A stretch of 64,000 nt of DNA, from assembly GCF_019175385.1 (NCBI RefSeq), contig NC_083341.1, positions 91,104,321-91,168,320 of the forward strand. Reading direction: 5' to 3'. The notes under the pieces are model-generated. The model was not told the origin of the DNA, made no database searches, and saw nothing but the letters and a program-made list of their open reading frames with translations. Source of the stretch: Lycium barbarum. Lineage: Eukaryota > Streptophyta > Magnoliopsida > Solanales > Solanaceae. The first letter of the stretch is position 1. Every line of letters starts with the position of its first letter. This document shows, in pieces, positions 22,628 to 35,781 of the stretch. The position numbers and the translations under genes were made by a program.

Positions 22628-25187
22628 TAGGCTAAGGAAGCCATTTTGATCAAAATCCGAGCTCCGAATCCCGAAGCTCATGAAGAGAAAAACGTTGTAC
22701 GTTGCGTTGCCTTCAATTTGAGATAAATATTGGTCTTGGGGGATGAAATTTTCGTGGTGAAGCTTCTGATAAGGTATTTATAAAATTCCTTTTATGTTAT
22801 TAAAGTGTTTATTTAGAGTTTTAACGAATTAGAACGGAGAAAACAACATTATAAACTCGTTTGTTGTTTTGTTAAACTTTATGGGTGAGGGGCTGTTTTA
22901 ATTGAAATTGATGGACTGATTTGAATTAATATTTTGGTTGTTGTAATCATGGATATGTGAGGAGAGTGAAGGAATTTAATGGTTAGAGTTGGAGTTAAAT
23001 TGTTGTGGGTTGTTGTAAGGATTATAGAGATAATAATGTGGTTTTATTGCACATGAGTAGATGATGTGGTGTCGAGTGGATGCTGTTGTATTTCCCGGAA
23101 ATTTTCTGAAAATATTGCATGAAATAAGGTATAAGAAGTGCATATGGGCTGCTTGGTGTATTGCAAGTGTTCGTTAGAATTTCGGGCATCGTTATGATAC
23201 AGTTGGGGGCTGTTTTGAAATGTTGTTGTTCTTGTTGAAATAAAAGAATTGAAGATATGGTTGTGTCCATATGTTATTGATGGTATTTCTGTGTCAACAG
23301 GAGAGCAATTGGAAATTCAGATAGACGAGTTTATAGGGGAAATCATGCCCAAATTTTTGTAGACAAGTGATGAGTTAAAGATTGAATACCAAAAGCCTTA
23401 TAGTTAACAATTGGTAAAAATGACCATTTGTAGGTTTTGGGCGAAACGGAGATTGAGTTTGGACAAGCGTGAGTAGCGCGAAAGGTATGTAAAGCTTATC
23501 CTTTCCTTCTTTGGCATGCCCTAGGTCTACTAGGTTGAGATTTCAGCCTCGGGGACCATCCTGCTCATCGTAACCCGAGATTAGTTTTCGTTACTATTCA
23601 TTCAATAAAATTGAATTATAAAAGGTGCATTTTACTAGAAAAGTGGTTGGACTTCCAAAACGTTTACAAATGTAACCCGATCGTTCTAAAACTTTCTTGG
23701 ATGACTCCGTAGAGTCTAATGGGTGTGATTCTCGTCCGCCGCCTCGACTTGGCCCGAGGTGGGCCCGCTATCCCCGATGCCTCTCTTATTGTTCTGTTTG
23801 TCTTATTCCCGTACGGTAAGTCAAGGGAACTCATGGTTATTGTTCCGACTACTAAACGGGAGATATTTTTTCTATCCCGAGACGGATTTTAATGATTATT
23901 GACCCAATTGTGGGGACCGAAACCCTGACATGTGATGTACGGCTTTAGCCAATGTACTCTTGTCCGGAGTTCGCAGGTAACTCCTAGTTATTATGTTGTT
24001 CACTATATGATAGGTGTTATGACCACCTTCATGAGCATTATAAAATGTTTTTGACATCTAAAGCGTTTTTAAAAATCTTACCCTGAGATTCTGGACAAAC
24101 TACTTATTTTCTTTATTTTCCGATATACGATTTTGGTATACCTGAGTCCTGTGTGATGCATGATCCTGGCATGTGTGATTATGTTTGGAAAGTGATAATT
24201 TGGCATTTTGTCTGGTTATCTTCTGTGTTACCGAGTCCCGGGCCGGTTATGTGAATATGCGCATATGTGATATTGGCCGCTGGACCCTCGACCGCGGCGT
24301 GCCCGACATTGACTGCTGGACCCTTGACCGCGTCATGCCGGACGTGTGGCATTGACTGCTGGACCCTTGACTGCGTCTGCCGCACTTGTGATTATGCCGA
24401 CATAGACTGCTGGACCCTTGACCGCGGTATGTCGAACTTGTGATAGAAAACCGCTGGATACTTGACCGCGGTATGTGTGATTGTGACCACTGGACTTATG
24501 GCCGCGGAAATTGTGCGTTGATTCTTCTATGTGTGTGAAACAAAGATGTTTTCCAAAAGAAATCAAACATTTTGTCATCCCGATTGCCGTGTTGATTTCT
24601 CCGGAACTTCTTTTGCCTGTTGTACGCCGGATACGACTCCTTAGTATGCTGGCTATTGTGCTCGCTTTCTATATATCGTATTTCAGTTGTGACTTTGCTT
24701 TCTGTGTTGTATGCTTTACATACTCAGTACATATTTCGTACTGACCCCCTCTTTTCGGGGGGCTGCGTTTCATGCCGCGCAGGTACTCCCAGGTGAGTTG
24801 AAGACAGTATAGAAGATGTTCCAGTGCAGATGGCAAGCTCCATTTGTTCCCGGAGTGCTGCCGAGTCAAAGTTGGTATGTTATGCTTTCTGGATTACGTT
24901 AGAGACTTTGCAGACAGCGTCGTGGGTATTGGTTGTCAGTCTGTAAGCGGCTCCGTCAGCCAAAATGTCGGTCTGTGTTATGTACTGAATTTTGTATGAT
25001 TATTGATTCGTTATGCTTGGAAGCTACATGAAAGAATATTTCTGGAAAAAAAAAATTACGATGTATTTCATCTCATTTGATTTGAAAAGTTTGACATGAT
25101 TTTATGTGCAGCAAGAGTCTGAGGGTTCGCTCGGCCCTAGGTAAGGGTCGGGTGCCCATCACACCCTAGCGGAATTAAGGTGTGACA
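21809..25187 (+). repeat. Element C 3' LTR (3.38 kb)
   Basis: Nearly identical to the 5' LTR along its whole length, with scattered single-base differences. The clearest difference is the GA repeat: 53 bp here (22572-22624) against 15 bp in the 5' copy. Double hairpin at 24725-24762. Confidence 0.95.
22572..22624 (+). repeat. GA microsatellite (LTR C 3' copy)
   Basis: An uninterrupted 53-bp GA run, grown or shrunk relative to the 15-bp run of the 5' LTR since insertion. Confidence 0.97.
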
Positions 25188-25192
25188 GATTA

Positions 25193-25283
25193 ATTATCAA
25201 TAAGCAAGAATCAAGATACCCATGTGCTAGAGGTCTTGCTAGGGTTAATAAGCTCCAAGAATTCTTTGGATATTGAAGTTAGG
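25193..25283 (+). repeat. Element B 3' LTR, part 2
   Basis: Short stretch matching the B 5' LTR from ATTATCAATAAGC onward, between elements C and M. Confidence 0.93.
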
Positions 25284-28200
25284 TGTCACACCCTAACCTT
25301 ACTAGGGTGTGATGGGCACCCGACCCCATATTCGGAGCCGAGCGAACCCTCTGACTCTTATTACATACATACTCTTTTCAGACTTTCAAATCAAATAAAC
25401 ATGACACACATAGTAAGATTTTCAGAAACTTTCTGTCTATTGTTCTCAAATCAAACAAAATCTGTAATCATATAGAATCAGTAACATATCGCAAAATGTC
25501 ACATCGGCTAATGAAGCCGCTTACAAAACTGATGTTCTGTACCCACAACTCTGTCTGCAAAGTCTCTAGCATAAATCAAAAATCACAACTTATAGACGCT
25601 CTGACTCGGCAACACTCCGGAAGGAAGTGGAGTTCGCCAATCCCGCTGAATCGCCTTCTAGCAAAATCTTCTTCTCACCTGGTTGTACCTGCGTGGCATG
25701 AAATGCAGCCCCCGAAGAAAGGGGGTCAGTACGAAGTATGTACTGAGTATGTAAAGCATGGAGTAATATGAACTGAATCACAAACGGAATAAATAGTACA
25801 GCAGATTAGTACAGAAAGTAAGTACGATATGCAAAGTAATAAAAACACTTACTGGAAACACAAACCATGCATGCCAAGAACGGTATCCGGCCCCTTGCGG
25901 GACCCGGGGAAACATGGCGCCACCCTAACTTTGGCGCCACACACATCATACTCCAGAAGATTTACTCTGTAATCTCCGTCACACATAACACATCGTAACA
26001 TATACACGGTACCCGGGGAACCGGATATATATACACGAGAACCCGGGAACCGGACACATCATACTCCATAACATATACACGGTAACCGGGGACCGGACAC
26101 ATATACACGGTAACCGGGGACCGGACACATATACACGGTACCCCGGAACCGGACACATCTAACTCCGGAATTATATATATGGAACCCGGCCCTCAAGCAA
26201 GGGACTCGGCGAACCATACGCACTATACATACCGGCCCGGGACTCGGCGAAGGAGGTCATAACACATGCACGAGCAGAGTAGTGAGAAACTATATGCATA
26301 TAAATCAAGACTCGATAGATAAGTATACTTACCGACCCCTGAAGGCTCAGAAACGAGTTTCGGGTCAATCCGACTTAGTAGGAGAAAGTTATGAGCGTTT
26401 GAAGTACAGAACGTTCTATAAGCGTTTCAGAAGCCATTTTTGGAAAATCAAAGCCATAATCATGCCAAGAACCTTTCGGATATCGTTATAGATCAAATCA
26501 AATAGAGCTTTTGGAATCATATGTATGTATCAAAATGTATCAAAGACTCGAGGGAATAATCAAACATGCTATCATTTGAAAATCAAAACTTTAGTCATAT
26601 CAATTTGTCTTTCGACTGCCATTCGGAACTTATCAAACAGATTTTCGGATATCATAGATACACGTCCAAACCATATGAAATAGCTTATGGAAGTCAAAAA
26701 TATTGGCCATCCTAGTGGCTCTAAGAATAGGAGTTCCTTTGAGATCATACATATACGTCATTTGCTCGTTTCATAAAGATCATTCCAAAAGAAAGAAAGG
26801 TAAGCCTTACATACTTGTCCCATGACCAACTAGCTACGCTTATTCGTCCAAACTTGCTAGTCTACATTCAAGAGAATTGACATAATCATTAGATTCATCG
26901 ACATATACTTGTCTTAGTCTTTCAAATGAATTCACTTATATTCTACCGAAATTTTGGCAGCATTTCCCCTGTAAATACACCATCCCCGAGAATTCAACTC
27001 GGTCAAATCAACAACAAAAAATCCGAGAATTTAACTCGGCCAATTTACCAACAACAATATCAACAGTCATATCATTAACTTCAACGATCAATCCAAAACA
27101 TATTCTAACATTAACAACCTTCGTCACACAATTCAACGACATTTCATTTATATTCAATTCAATCACATATAACCAAGCCAATACCAATGATCCCACATTC
27201 ATGTATTAATCCGAAATCTTTCTAACATGATTCAAGAATACTTCAAACAATTCATATAATATTCCAATAACCCAATCAACATATTACTTCACCCGAAACT
27301 TTCCAAAATTCAACAAGAACACTAACAACACATTTCCTTCTCTCAAATTCATAAACTATACTAATAATCTATACATTAACAACTTTATTCTTATAATCAC
27401 AAGAAACCATATTAGAATCACATTCATTCCTCCAATAGTTTCTCAACGATTACAACTTCATTTCAATTCATCCAACCTTCATTTTCGTCATGGAATTCAC
27501 AACCACAGCAATCAAAATATTAAATAAAATCACTTCATCACATCTTAGCAACACACTCTCTATGTTCGGCCACAACCAAAACACACCCTTTTCATGAATT
27601 TCATCCTTTTCTACATGCTACAATACTCACAATCATCCATAACACATGAAAGAAGGTTGAATACATACCTTTTTCACTTAGCTTCTTCATTCGGCTAGAC
27701 TTATAAGTTGTCCAAATGAATGCCTTGCTTGTTCCAACAACCACTCCATGTTGTTAAGGGCATTCCAATTGGTAGAAAAGCTAGAAGAAAATAATTTTTG
27801 GGTCAACTTCACCATGGCTTCAAGTTCGGCCAACCATGGCCGAACACCCCTCTCTCCTATTTTTTTTTCAAGTCTTCTTATGTTGTAGAAAATGAAACCT
27901 CTAGATGATTTGCTCTTGCACACACATATATATACATAGCTCCTTCAAATAACAAGTGGACACATGTCCCTTCTCCCTTTTTCTTGAAATTTCTTAAATT
28001 AAAAAGATGACTTAATTGTCTTGCTATGTAAGCTTCCTTATATTTATAATTACATAGCCCATAAAAGTGTGGGACCCACACACATATACACACACATCAC
28101 ACGGCCAAATGGCCCTTCTTGATCCTTCATGAAACTTTGTAAAATTCCCATTTTTCCCTTAGCCTTTCCACAATATTACCATGAACCTTTTTGCGAATTT

Positions 28201-28364
28201 CCCTTTTTACCCTTGGTCTTTCCCAATACTTCCATACTAATAATGTTCACAAATAATCTTCATAAACAACTTGTACATTAAAATATTTTTTAGAAAATGG
28301 TCTCGCCCTTAACTTACCACGACTACCTCGAAATATCCGAACGTATAAAATACGGGCTATAACA
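25284..28364 (-). mobile_element. Solo LTR M (3.08 kb)
   Basis: On the minus strand it starts TGTTATAGCCCG (28364) and ends AGGGTGTGACA (25284). It is flanked by TTAGG (25279-25283) and CTAGG (28365-28369); the uninterrupted 5' LTR of B reads CTAGG, so one base has since changed. There is no internal region or second LTR, so it is a solo LTR left by LTR-LTR recombination. It holds the double hairpin (25709-25745), an ACCGGACACATATACACGG repeat cassette (26010-26160) and the splice-donor-like motif (reverse) near 26815. Ends resemble K. Confidence 0.92.
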
Positions 28365-28369
28365 CTAGG

Positions 28370-29674
28370 GTTTTTCTTCAAGTGGGGTATTGCTGTCCAA
28401 AACCCATTCCTAAACTATCAAAGGTAAAAACGCGGGCAATGAAGGAGAACAAGCAGGCGATAGATTAGTTAAACGGAAAAGGTATGTAAGGCTAATCCTT
28501 TCCTTCTAAGGCATGAATCTTCCTAATTTTCCATGATCATCCTATACGATGGAGACTATGAGTCCATGAGTATACAAAGCTACATGCGCATATGATTAAG
28601 AATGGAAATATGATACGAGCATGATGATGGTGATGACGAATATAAGTATGAGTAATCTTAGTGTAATACAAGATTTCCATGAAGCTAATAATTCTAAGTA
28701 TGTTTTCATCGATGCTTCTCTTTGCGTACACTCACCTTAAATTGTTAGTTCCTTCAAGGTGAGATATGATGTTGATAATTACTCCATAAGATAATCGGGG
28801 TTCACGACCTTATGTCACCCCGACATAGCTATGGTTTCCTTCAAATTTTAGTGTACGTTTTTAATGATAAATGTATAATGATGTTAAGTCATGATATGTC
28901 TATGAGATGATTAATAATGTAAGTTTATAATATGCCTATGCCATGAATGAAAATGTTGAGTTACGAAGGGTATATGACGATATGATTATACCGTGCCTAG
29001 ATGGTCGGACATGTCACCGCTATTGCGGGCTGCATATGATTACACCGTGCCTAGATGGCCGGACATGTCACCGCTAATGCAGGATGCATATGATTACACT
29101 GTGCCTAGATGGCCGGACATGTCACCGCTAAAGCGGGCTGCTTATGATGGTTACCCGGACGCGGGTTAACGATGATGATGATGACGCGATGATATATATA
29201 TATATATATATATATATATGCTATGATGATACCTGTACTATGATTATATAAGTATACGATATATGTATGAAATGTATTCACCTATAAATCTCATGCAGTT
29301 TATATCTTCCTTCGATGGTTTGTGATTCTTCTATTATGCTTATTTCATTCATGTCTTACATACTCAATACAATATTTGTACTGACGTCCGTTTTCTTTGG
29401 ACGCTGTGTTCATGCCCACAGGTAGACAGGGAGATGGTGCCGATCCATAGGAGCCACCAGTAGATTTACAGGAGCACTCCATTATTCCAGAGGTGCTACT
29501 TGGTTTATTCTTTTGTGTAGATATGTATATGTATTTTGGGCACAACGGGGTCTTGTCCCGTCCATATGTCTAGCACTCTAGTAGAGGCTCGTAGATACGC
29601 AGGTGTGGGTAGTATGGTCTCACAATGTTTCTAATGTATGTGTTTATATTATTTTGATAGCCGAAGGGCTTATG

Positions 29675-29705
<31 letters not shown>

Positions 29706-29861
29706 GTAAAGTGATTATGTTCTCGAATGAAAAATTATTTTCTTATGATTTGAGTATGAATTTGATAAAAGAACTCTTAATGAGTATGATGAGTAGTAGA
29801 ACGAGTGGTGCTCGGTGGTTAGCCCCGGGTACCCGTCACGGTCCCTAGTCGGGTCGTGACA
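28370..29861 (+). repeat. Element B 3' LTR, part 3
   Basis: Matches the B 5' LTR from about 10505 to 12000. It has three 54-bp units (28996-29157), a TA run (about 29190-29219), the roughly 190-bp segment missing from the 5' LTR, a double hairpin (29365-29403) with stem 2 CGTCC/GGACG, and ends GGGTCGTGACA. Confidence 0.95.
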
Positions 29862-29866
29862 CCTGG
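29862..29866 (+). repeat. Target site duplication of element B, right copy (CCTGG)
   Basis: Matches 9665-9669 exactly. Confidence 0.93.
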
Positions 29867-30741
29867 TCTGAACCTTCCCCTGATGACCAGCCATGCCAGA
29901 GGTTCATGAAACCTGTTGAAACTTTTGCGGCATCAGGAATACGGATGGCGATGACTTTCCCTCCCCACTACCCAAGTCTTCTCCAATAAGGTCTATGGGC
30001 ATGGAGGTGCATATGCATACTATATGACTTATGAATAGATGTGATGATATATATGTTTGTGTTTACAACTATGTATGTGATAAGATCAGTAAAATATAAA
30101 CTAACCGGGGTCTTTGTTTCTTTTCTTCTTCACTGCATGGCCACTTGGGCCTAGTATAAGACAAATCTGTAAGGGCTGAGGCCTACCAGGCATTTCTTCA
30201 CATTTGGGGCGAGTCCGAGTAAAGAAATGGAAGTTAATATTAGAAGAAACGCGTAGAAGGCCCAGCCATGGGTGAAAATGGCCAACTAGGGGATTGGTAC
30301 GTCCCTAGCCTACCCCATCTCTTTATTATCATGGTTATATTTTGCAATCCAAATTTTTTGTATTCGGATTTGCAATACTTGTAAAGAATTCATATTATAA
30401 TTGGAATCTTTTGGTTTGAACTAGTCATCTTAGGACAACAGTACTTATCCCATTTAGTAGACATTTAGGTCCCCGATCGATTTTCAAAACCAAGATTTAG
30501 TATAACAGTTTTCAAAACTTAAAAGGATAATAAAATAAATAGCTTTTTTGGTGCAAGTTCAAAACGGATATAAAGGGTTTTTAAGACTACAAATGTGATG
30601 TCATTTCTCCAAACAAACCAGCTCAGTTTTGTAATAGCATAATGTATTTTCAAAGTTAACCCCAGCTTTGGACAGAATTTGAATTGGAATAAGTTGATTT
30701 TTGGGCCAAGCCCCATAGTGAAACCAAAGACTTTGGGAGGC
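29867..30741. other. Unassigned sequence, right flank of element B
   Basis: The continuation of 9132-9664 before B inserted. No open frame, LTR end or RNA gene that I recognise. It stops where truncated LTR D begins, at a junction with no visible target duplication. Confidence 0.5.
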
Positions 30742-31003
30742 AACCACCGAGCACCACTCATTCTACTACTTATCATACTCATTAAGCGTTCTTTTATCAG
30801 ATTCATACTCAAATCTTAGAAAGATCATTTTTCATTTAGAAACATAATTTCTTTATATATATACATATGCCCTTCGGCTATCAAAATAATAATACATACA
30901 TCATAGTAGCATCGTGAGACCATACTACCCACACATACGTATCTACGAGCCTCTACTTAGAGTACTAGACATATGGACGGGACAAGACCCCGTCGTGCCC
31001 AAA

Positions 31004-31005
<2 letters not shown>

Positions 31006-31090
<85 letters not shown>

Positions 31091-31102
31091 GATATATATG
31101 TG

Positions 31103-31165
<63 letters not shown>
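31006..31165. repeat. Compound TA/TG microsatellite in LTR D
   Basis: TA repeats, then about 40 bp of TG, then TA repeats again. Reading frames here spell only IY, CV or TH runs and are not genes. Confidence 0.97.
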
Positions 31166-31168
<3 letters not shown>

Positions 31169-31529
31169 CAAAAGGATAACCCAATTAGCACCTCCGGGAT
31201 AATGGAGCGCTCCTGTAAATCTGTTGATAGCTCCTATAGGTCTGCGCCGTCTCCCTGTCTACTTGTGGGCATGAGCACAGCGTCCAAAGAAAACGAACGT
31301 CAGTACGAATATTGTACTGAGTATGCAAGGCAGGAATGAAATAAACATGAAGAGGAATCATAAGTCATAAGGTGAAGGCAAAACCTGCGTGACCTTTAAG
31401 AATGAATACATTTCATACATATATCATATATACATAATCGTAGTACATGAATCATCATAGCGTATACATCATTGTGTCATATAATTCATCGTCGTAGTAC
31501 CATATCTGTTCATACACATAAAACATTAT

Positions 31530-31690
31530 CCGTATTCGGCCATATAGTGGCTCGACAACATCCGTATTCAGCCACGTCGTGGCTCGATAATATCCGTATT
31601 CGGCCACGTAGTGGCTCGACAATATCACATACATGTCTTCCGTATTCGGCCACATAGTGGCTCGATAATATCACATACATCATAACAAGG
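31530..31690 (-). repeat. Minisatellite cassette in LTR D
   Basis: Four copies of a unit with CCGTATTCGGCCAC and TAGTGGCTCGA; each has an internal GCCAC...GTGGC palindrome. It occupies the same LTR position as the 54-bp array of B but the unit is different. Confidence 0.85.
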
Positions 31691-33791
31691 CTCGGCATAT
31701 CTCATCATCATCATTGCCATAACATACATCTCATAAGCTTATCATAACCTTTTCATAAAGCATACATTTGAATTTAAAGACAATCTATGAAATTCACATC
31801 ATATTCGTAGCATGAACTTCATATGAATATCGTATGATAGACTTTATAATCTCTAGACTTAGGCTCAACATTACCATTATCGTTTCTATAGCATATCTCT
31901 TACCTTTATCTCATATGAAATCCTCTATGAACATAGACTCGTAACTTTTCGGAACATTGGTCATAGGACATGCATTAGAGCTTATAGACAATCTATAACA
32001 ATGTCAGAGTGACATAAGGTCGAGAACCCCCGATTCCACTATGGAGCATTCATAAGCATTCTGCCTCACCTTGAAGGAATTAGCATATAAGGTGAGTGTA
32101 TTCAATGAACAATATCAATAGATCATAATATGGATCATTAGCATTGTATAACCATAATATTATAGGCCTTAGAATCTTTATACTTTGACTCATCATCATC
32201 ATTATCGCATTCGTAACACATCTCTTATCTTATCCCATATGGCTATTCATTAACGTAGGCTCGTAGTTTTCCGGAAGGTAGGAAAGTCATGGAGATGTAG
32301 GAGGATAATATTATAGGAATCGCATAGGGATCATTAGCTTCGTAGGAATATAATATCATGAACTTTATGACTTCTAGACTTAGATTCATGATCGGTATCG
32401 TCACGTTCGTAACGTATCTCTTTTCTTTATCTCGTATGAAGTTCTTTATACTCGTAGATTCATAGTTCCCAATATGTAGGAAAATCATAGAGAGATAGGA
32501 GGATTAATACCATAAGATTCATGCCTTAGAAAGAAAGTACTAGCCTTACATACCTTTTCCTTTAGCTATTCTACCGCTTGATCGTTCTCCTTCAATGCTC
32601 GCGTCCTTACCTTCAAGGGAGTTCATATTAACATTAGTTACACGATTATAAGAACGTGTTACCATTTCTAGGGAAAATTGGGCAGCATTTCCTTTGTTTA
32701 TACAACTTTTCTCATTTTACATATCAACTCCCAACATCCATCACAACATTCACAATATCACAAGCAACAATCATCATTCACCCACATTATTCGCATTTCA
32801 CAATTTCACTCCAATTTCTCCATAATCATGGTCATAGTTCATTATTGCATTTTCTCACATATAATACTTAATCCATGTTCTAAATATCATTTATAGAGGA
32901 CATATAATCACAACATACCAATATTCATAATTCACCTCAAACTACTACTCAATAATGACACGATTCACACATTCATGACCCATTTTCTATATCTTTCTAC
33001 AATTCAAGTGTCTTAGCCTTCCAATACCTTAAACAACATGGAATGATCATAAAACTCACCTTAGATGATGGGATAATAAGCCTTGAGTGGAACCTCTCTT
33101 CTTGCACCAAAACCCTAGCTCACTTCCTTTGAGATTTCTTGGTGTAGATGAACTTTATTAGGTTTCATACACTTGATTTTTGTGGGTTTGATGTAGTTGA
33201 TCATAGATTTCTCTTGGTTTATTGTGGGTGGAATGTTCTAGAGAGTTCTAGAGAGAAAGGGAGTGAAAAGGGAAAATGAAATAAAATGAACTTGGTCCCT
33301 TATTAAATACACAAAACCTGTCCCGACACAAACATACGGACCAACATACGGTCCGTACATTTTATACGGGCCGTATGTTTTGTCCAGTGAACATTGCCCA
33401 TCTTGGCTAAATATACGGCCTAACATACGGCTAGTATGTTGGGCCGTATAATGCCCAACTGTTCCAATCTCGTTCTCGTCGACTCGTTTGATCTCCAATC
33501 CTTATGGAACCTTATTAACACTTGTTTAACACTTCAATACCAATCTAAGGGACGTTATCACTCCTCTACAAGACATCGTTACGCCATCCTTAACTTGTCA
33601 CTCGTAATTCGTACCCGACACACAACTTACCCCTTGCTTTTCTTGACAACCTTCTTCCCTCACCTCTAATGTTTTTAAAATTTCGATTAGGATCATCAAA
33701 TGCTATTTCTTACTTGTCAAAACATTGTATACTTCGTTCCCTTTGTTAGTCTATTCACTGTACGTTAACTGAAAATTTTCAAGGTGTAACA

Positions 33792-35683
33792 GAATTGGAG
33801 AAAACTCAAAACACAAAACTTGTAGGTATTTGAAATAACTTTCCAACCATTTATTATAGAGTTCAAATAGAGCTCTGTGCTAGAAGTTATTCCTGTTTTA
33901 TTGGACGCTACTCAGTCTATGCGAAGTTCTGCGCGAAGTGCCCTCCAGGTGCGCAATCGCGCACCAGAGGTAGTGTTACAGCCTTTGCTGCGTGATCATC
34001 TGTGTGAAGTGGGCCTCCAGCTGCACAGCCGCGCACTGAACACGATGTTTTAAAAGCCTAACTTCGTCATATTCATTCCCACTTCATTTTAAACCAATTT
34101 TTCTAAGGAAAAGAACCCTAAAGAAATCTCTCAAGCCCTAAGGACGAAGCTCTTCTCTCCCAACCTTCAAGATACTTTAAGGTAAGCCTATTCCATGCAT
34201 TCCAAGTCAATTCCAAAATACGTTCATGATTATTAAGTCGAAATTCAACATTCTTAACCTAGGGTTTTCAAGAAAACTCAATTAAAGGGATTTAAGACTA
34301 AGGCTTTAGGAGTTCCTCTTCAAGTCCAGAGCTTTACTACAAGATTGGATCATTACCGGGTATGTAAAGTTTCTATCTACGTGTGAGAACATCTTTGTTC
34401 TTCCCCAAGCCACGTTCTTCCATGAAAGTATGAGATTATATCAAACTAGGGTTTTAGCCATGTTCATGATAACCCTAAGTACATGTACCATGTTATACTA
34501 TGTTTGTATGATTAATTCGTTATTGTGTTCTTAATAGTCCCTTTTGGTTATTGAGAATCTATCTGTAATCCATGAAAACCCATACATTATATTCCATGGG
34601 TTCTTACATGCAAGTTATGAAATATTATGTTTATTTTCATAAAAATCCTGCATGTCTCCATGTTTTCATACAAGTTATATTATATATATCACCTTCATGT
34701 TATAATACAAGCAAGAATCCTGTTTACAAGAAAGTTATATAATTCATGGGCTACAAAGCCAATTATATCCATGTTCATGTAATTCGGGAGTTGCACAGAT
34801 TACCGAGAAGGTTTTATACCTGAAAATGCATATGCCAACGTAGGATAAGGTTCGCTCCGCCCATGTTTAGGATGATACCTTTATATTGTCCCCGTTGAGG
34901 GATTTGGATCCATTTTCCATGTTCACGTTTTGTACCACGGCAAGGTATAGGATGGCTTAGATGATCGGGCAGAGATCAGACGCCACGTTTTAAAGTGGTG
35001 GTTATATGTCGGTTATACTAATGCTCCCCCACAAATATGTTTAATCATGTTCAATATATATGTATGTATTCATGTCCTTGTTCATGACCAGGTTTCAGTT
35101 TCAATTTTAGCTCTTATCATGTTATTTCATGTGCTATGTTTATTTCATTCGGTTGCTTTACATACCGGTACATTGAATGTGCTGACGTCCCTTTTCTATT
35201 TCCCCGGGGGCCTGCATTTCATGATGCAGGTATAGATTTACAGGATGATGCATCTGCTCAGTAGGAGTTTACACGTATCAGCTTGTTGATGAGCCCAATC
35301 TTCTTCGGGGTTTATTCATTATATACTTTATGTTAATTATGCATTTAAGGCATGCTGGGGGCCTTGTCCCAGAAATTATGTTTAGCAGTTCAGACTCATG
35401 TTAGAGGTTTCATAGACTAGTCAGTCAGTCAGGTATGTCAGATAATCAGAGTCGTTTAGCCATCTTTGGCTCAGCATTTATGACAATCTGCATTCATGTT
35501 TTAAACAAGTATTTTTATTTGATATTTTGAAATCTCATGTTTATTAAGGCTCATCATGTTTTATGTTATATTCCGCTCATGTTATGCCTCATGATGATTC
35601 AATAAGCCATGTGGTTCGCTCGGTCATATGCAGTAAGGCACCGAGTGCCATGTTATGTCCAGGCCATGGTTCGGGGCGTGACA
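33792..35683 (+). repeat. Element E 5' LTR (start missing)
   Basis: Aligns with the 3' LTR from about 39715 to the end and stops at GGGGCGTGACA. It contains a GCGC-rich palindromic cassette (33915-34040, e.g. GTGCGCAATCGCGCAC), a donor-like GGTATGTAAAG at 34359, and the double hairpin CGGTAC/GTGCTG (35166-35184) with GTCCC/GGGGC (35187-35211). Confidence 0.88.
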
Positions 35684-35688
35684 AAGCT

Positions 35689-35700
35689 TGGTATCAGAGC
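35689..35700 (+). other. Primer binding site, tRNA-iMet (element E)
   Basis: TGGTATCAGAGC, five bases after the LTR end. Confidence 0.93.
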
Positions 35701-35752
35701 CTAGGTTCAAGTGTCTTAGGGAGTCTATGAAACTGTGTCTAATGGAGTTTCT

Positions 35753-35781
35753 TTTATATATTTGTACACCACGTATATAAA
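35753..35781 (+). other. Leader stem-loop (element E)
   Basis: TTTATATA pairs with TATATAAA, 52 nt after the primer site. The 13-nt loop contains the palindrome TGTACA (35763-35768). It lies one base off the position of the GTGCAC in A and C and the loop is larger, so this is the weakest member of the set. Confidence 0.4.

Larger units (their letters stand above)
17223..25187 (+). mobile_element. Element C: non-autonomous large-LTR retrotransposon with a 1.2 kb internal region
   Basis: Two LTRs of 3.34 and 3.38 kb flank only 1245 bp (20564-21808), which has a primer site, leader, integrase scrap and polypurine tract but no gag or pol frame. A perfect GATTA duplication and closely similar LTRs show a fairly recent insertion. 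It must have used proteins from a related element. LTRs make up about 84 percent of its length. Confidence 0.95.
30742..33791 (-). repeat. LTR D (minus), lacking its 3' terminus
   Basis: On the minus strand it starts TGTTACACCTTG at 33791 and can be followed to GTGCTCGGTGGTTG, closely matching the late part of LTR B (near 29800). It then breaks about 40 bp before the expected LTR end. It contains a TACGG palindromic cassette (33318-33455), a TGGGCAGCATTTCC motif near 32680, a splice-donor-like motif near 32555, a GTGGCTCGA minisatellite, a microsatellite and the double hairpin (31281-31319). The broken end and missing flanks imply a deletion between D, E and F. Confidence 0.8.

Noticed and set aside
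30914..31339. Reading frames of IYIY, CVCV or THTH residues on both strands
   Set aside because: They are the translation of a TA/TG microsatellite in LTR D and have no protein-like composition. The same holds for 11654-11892.
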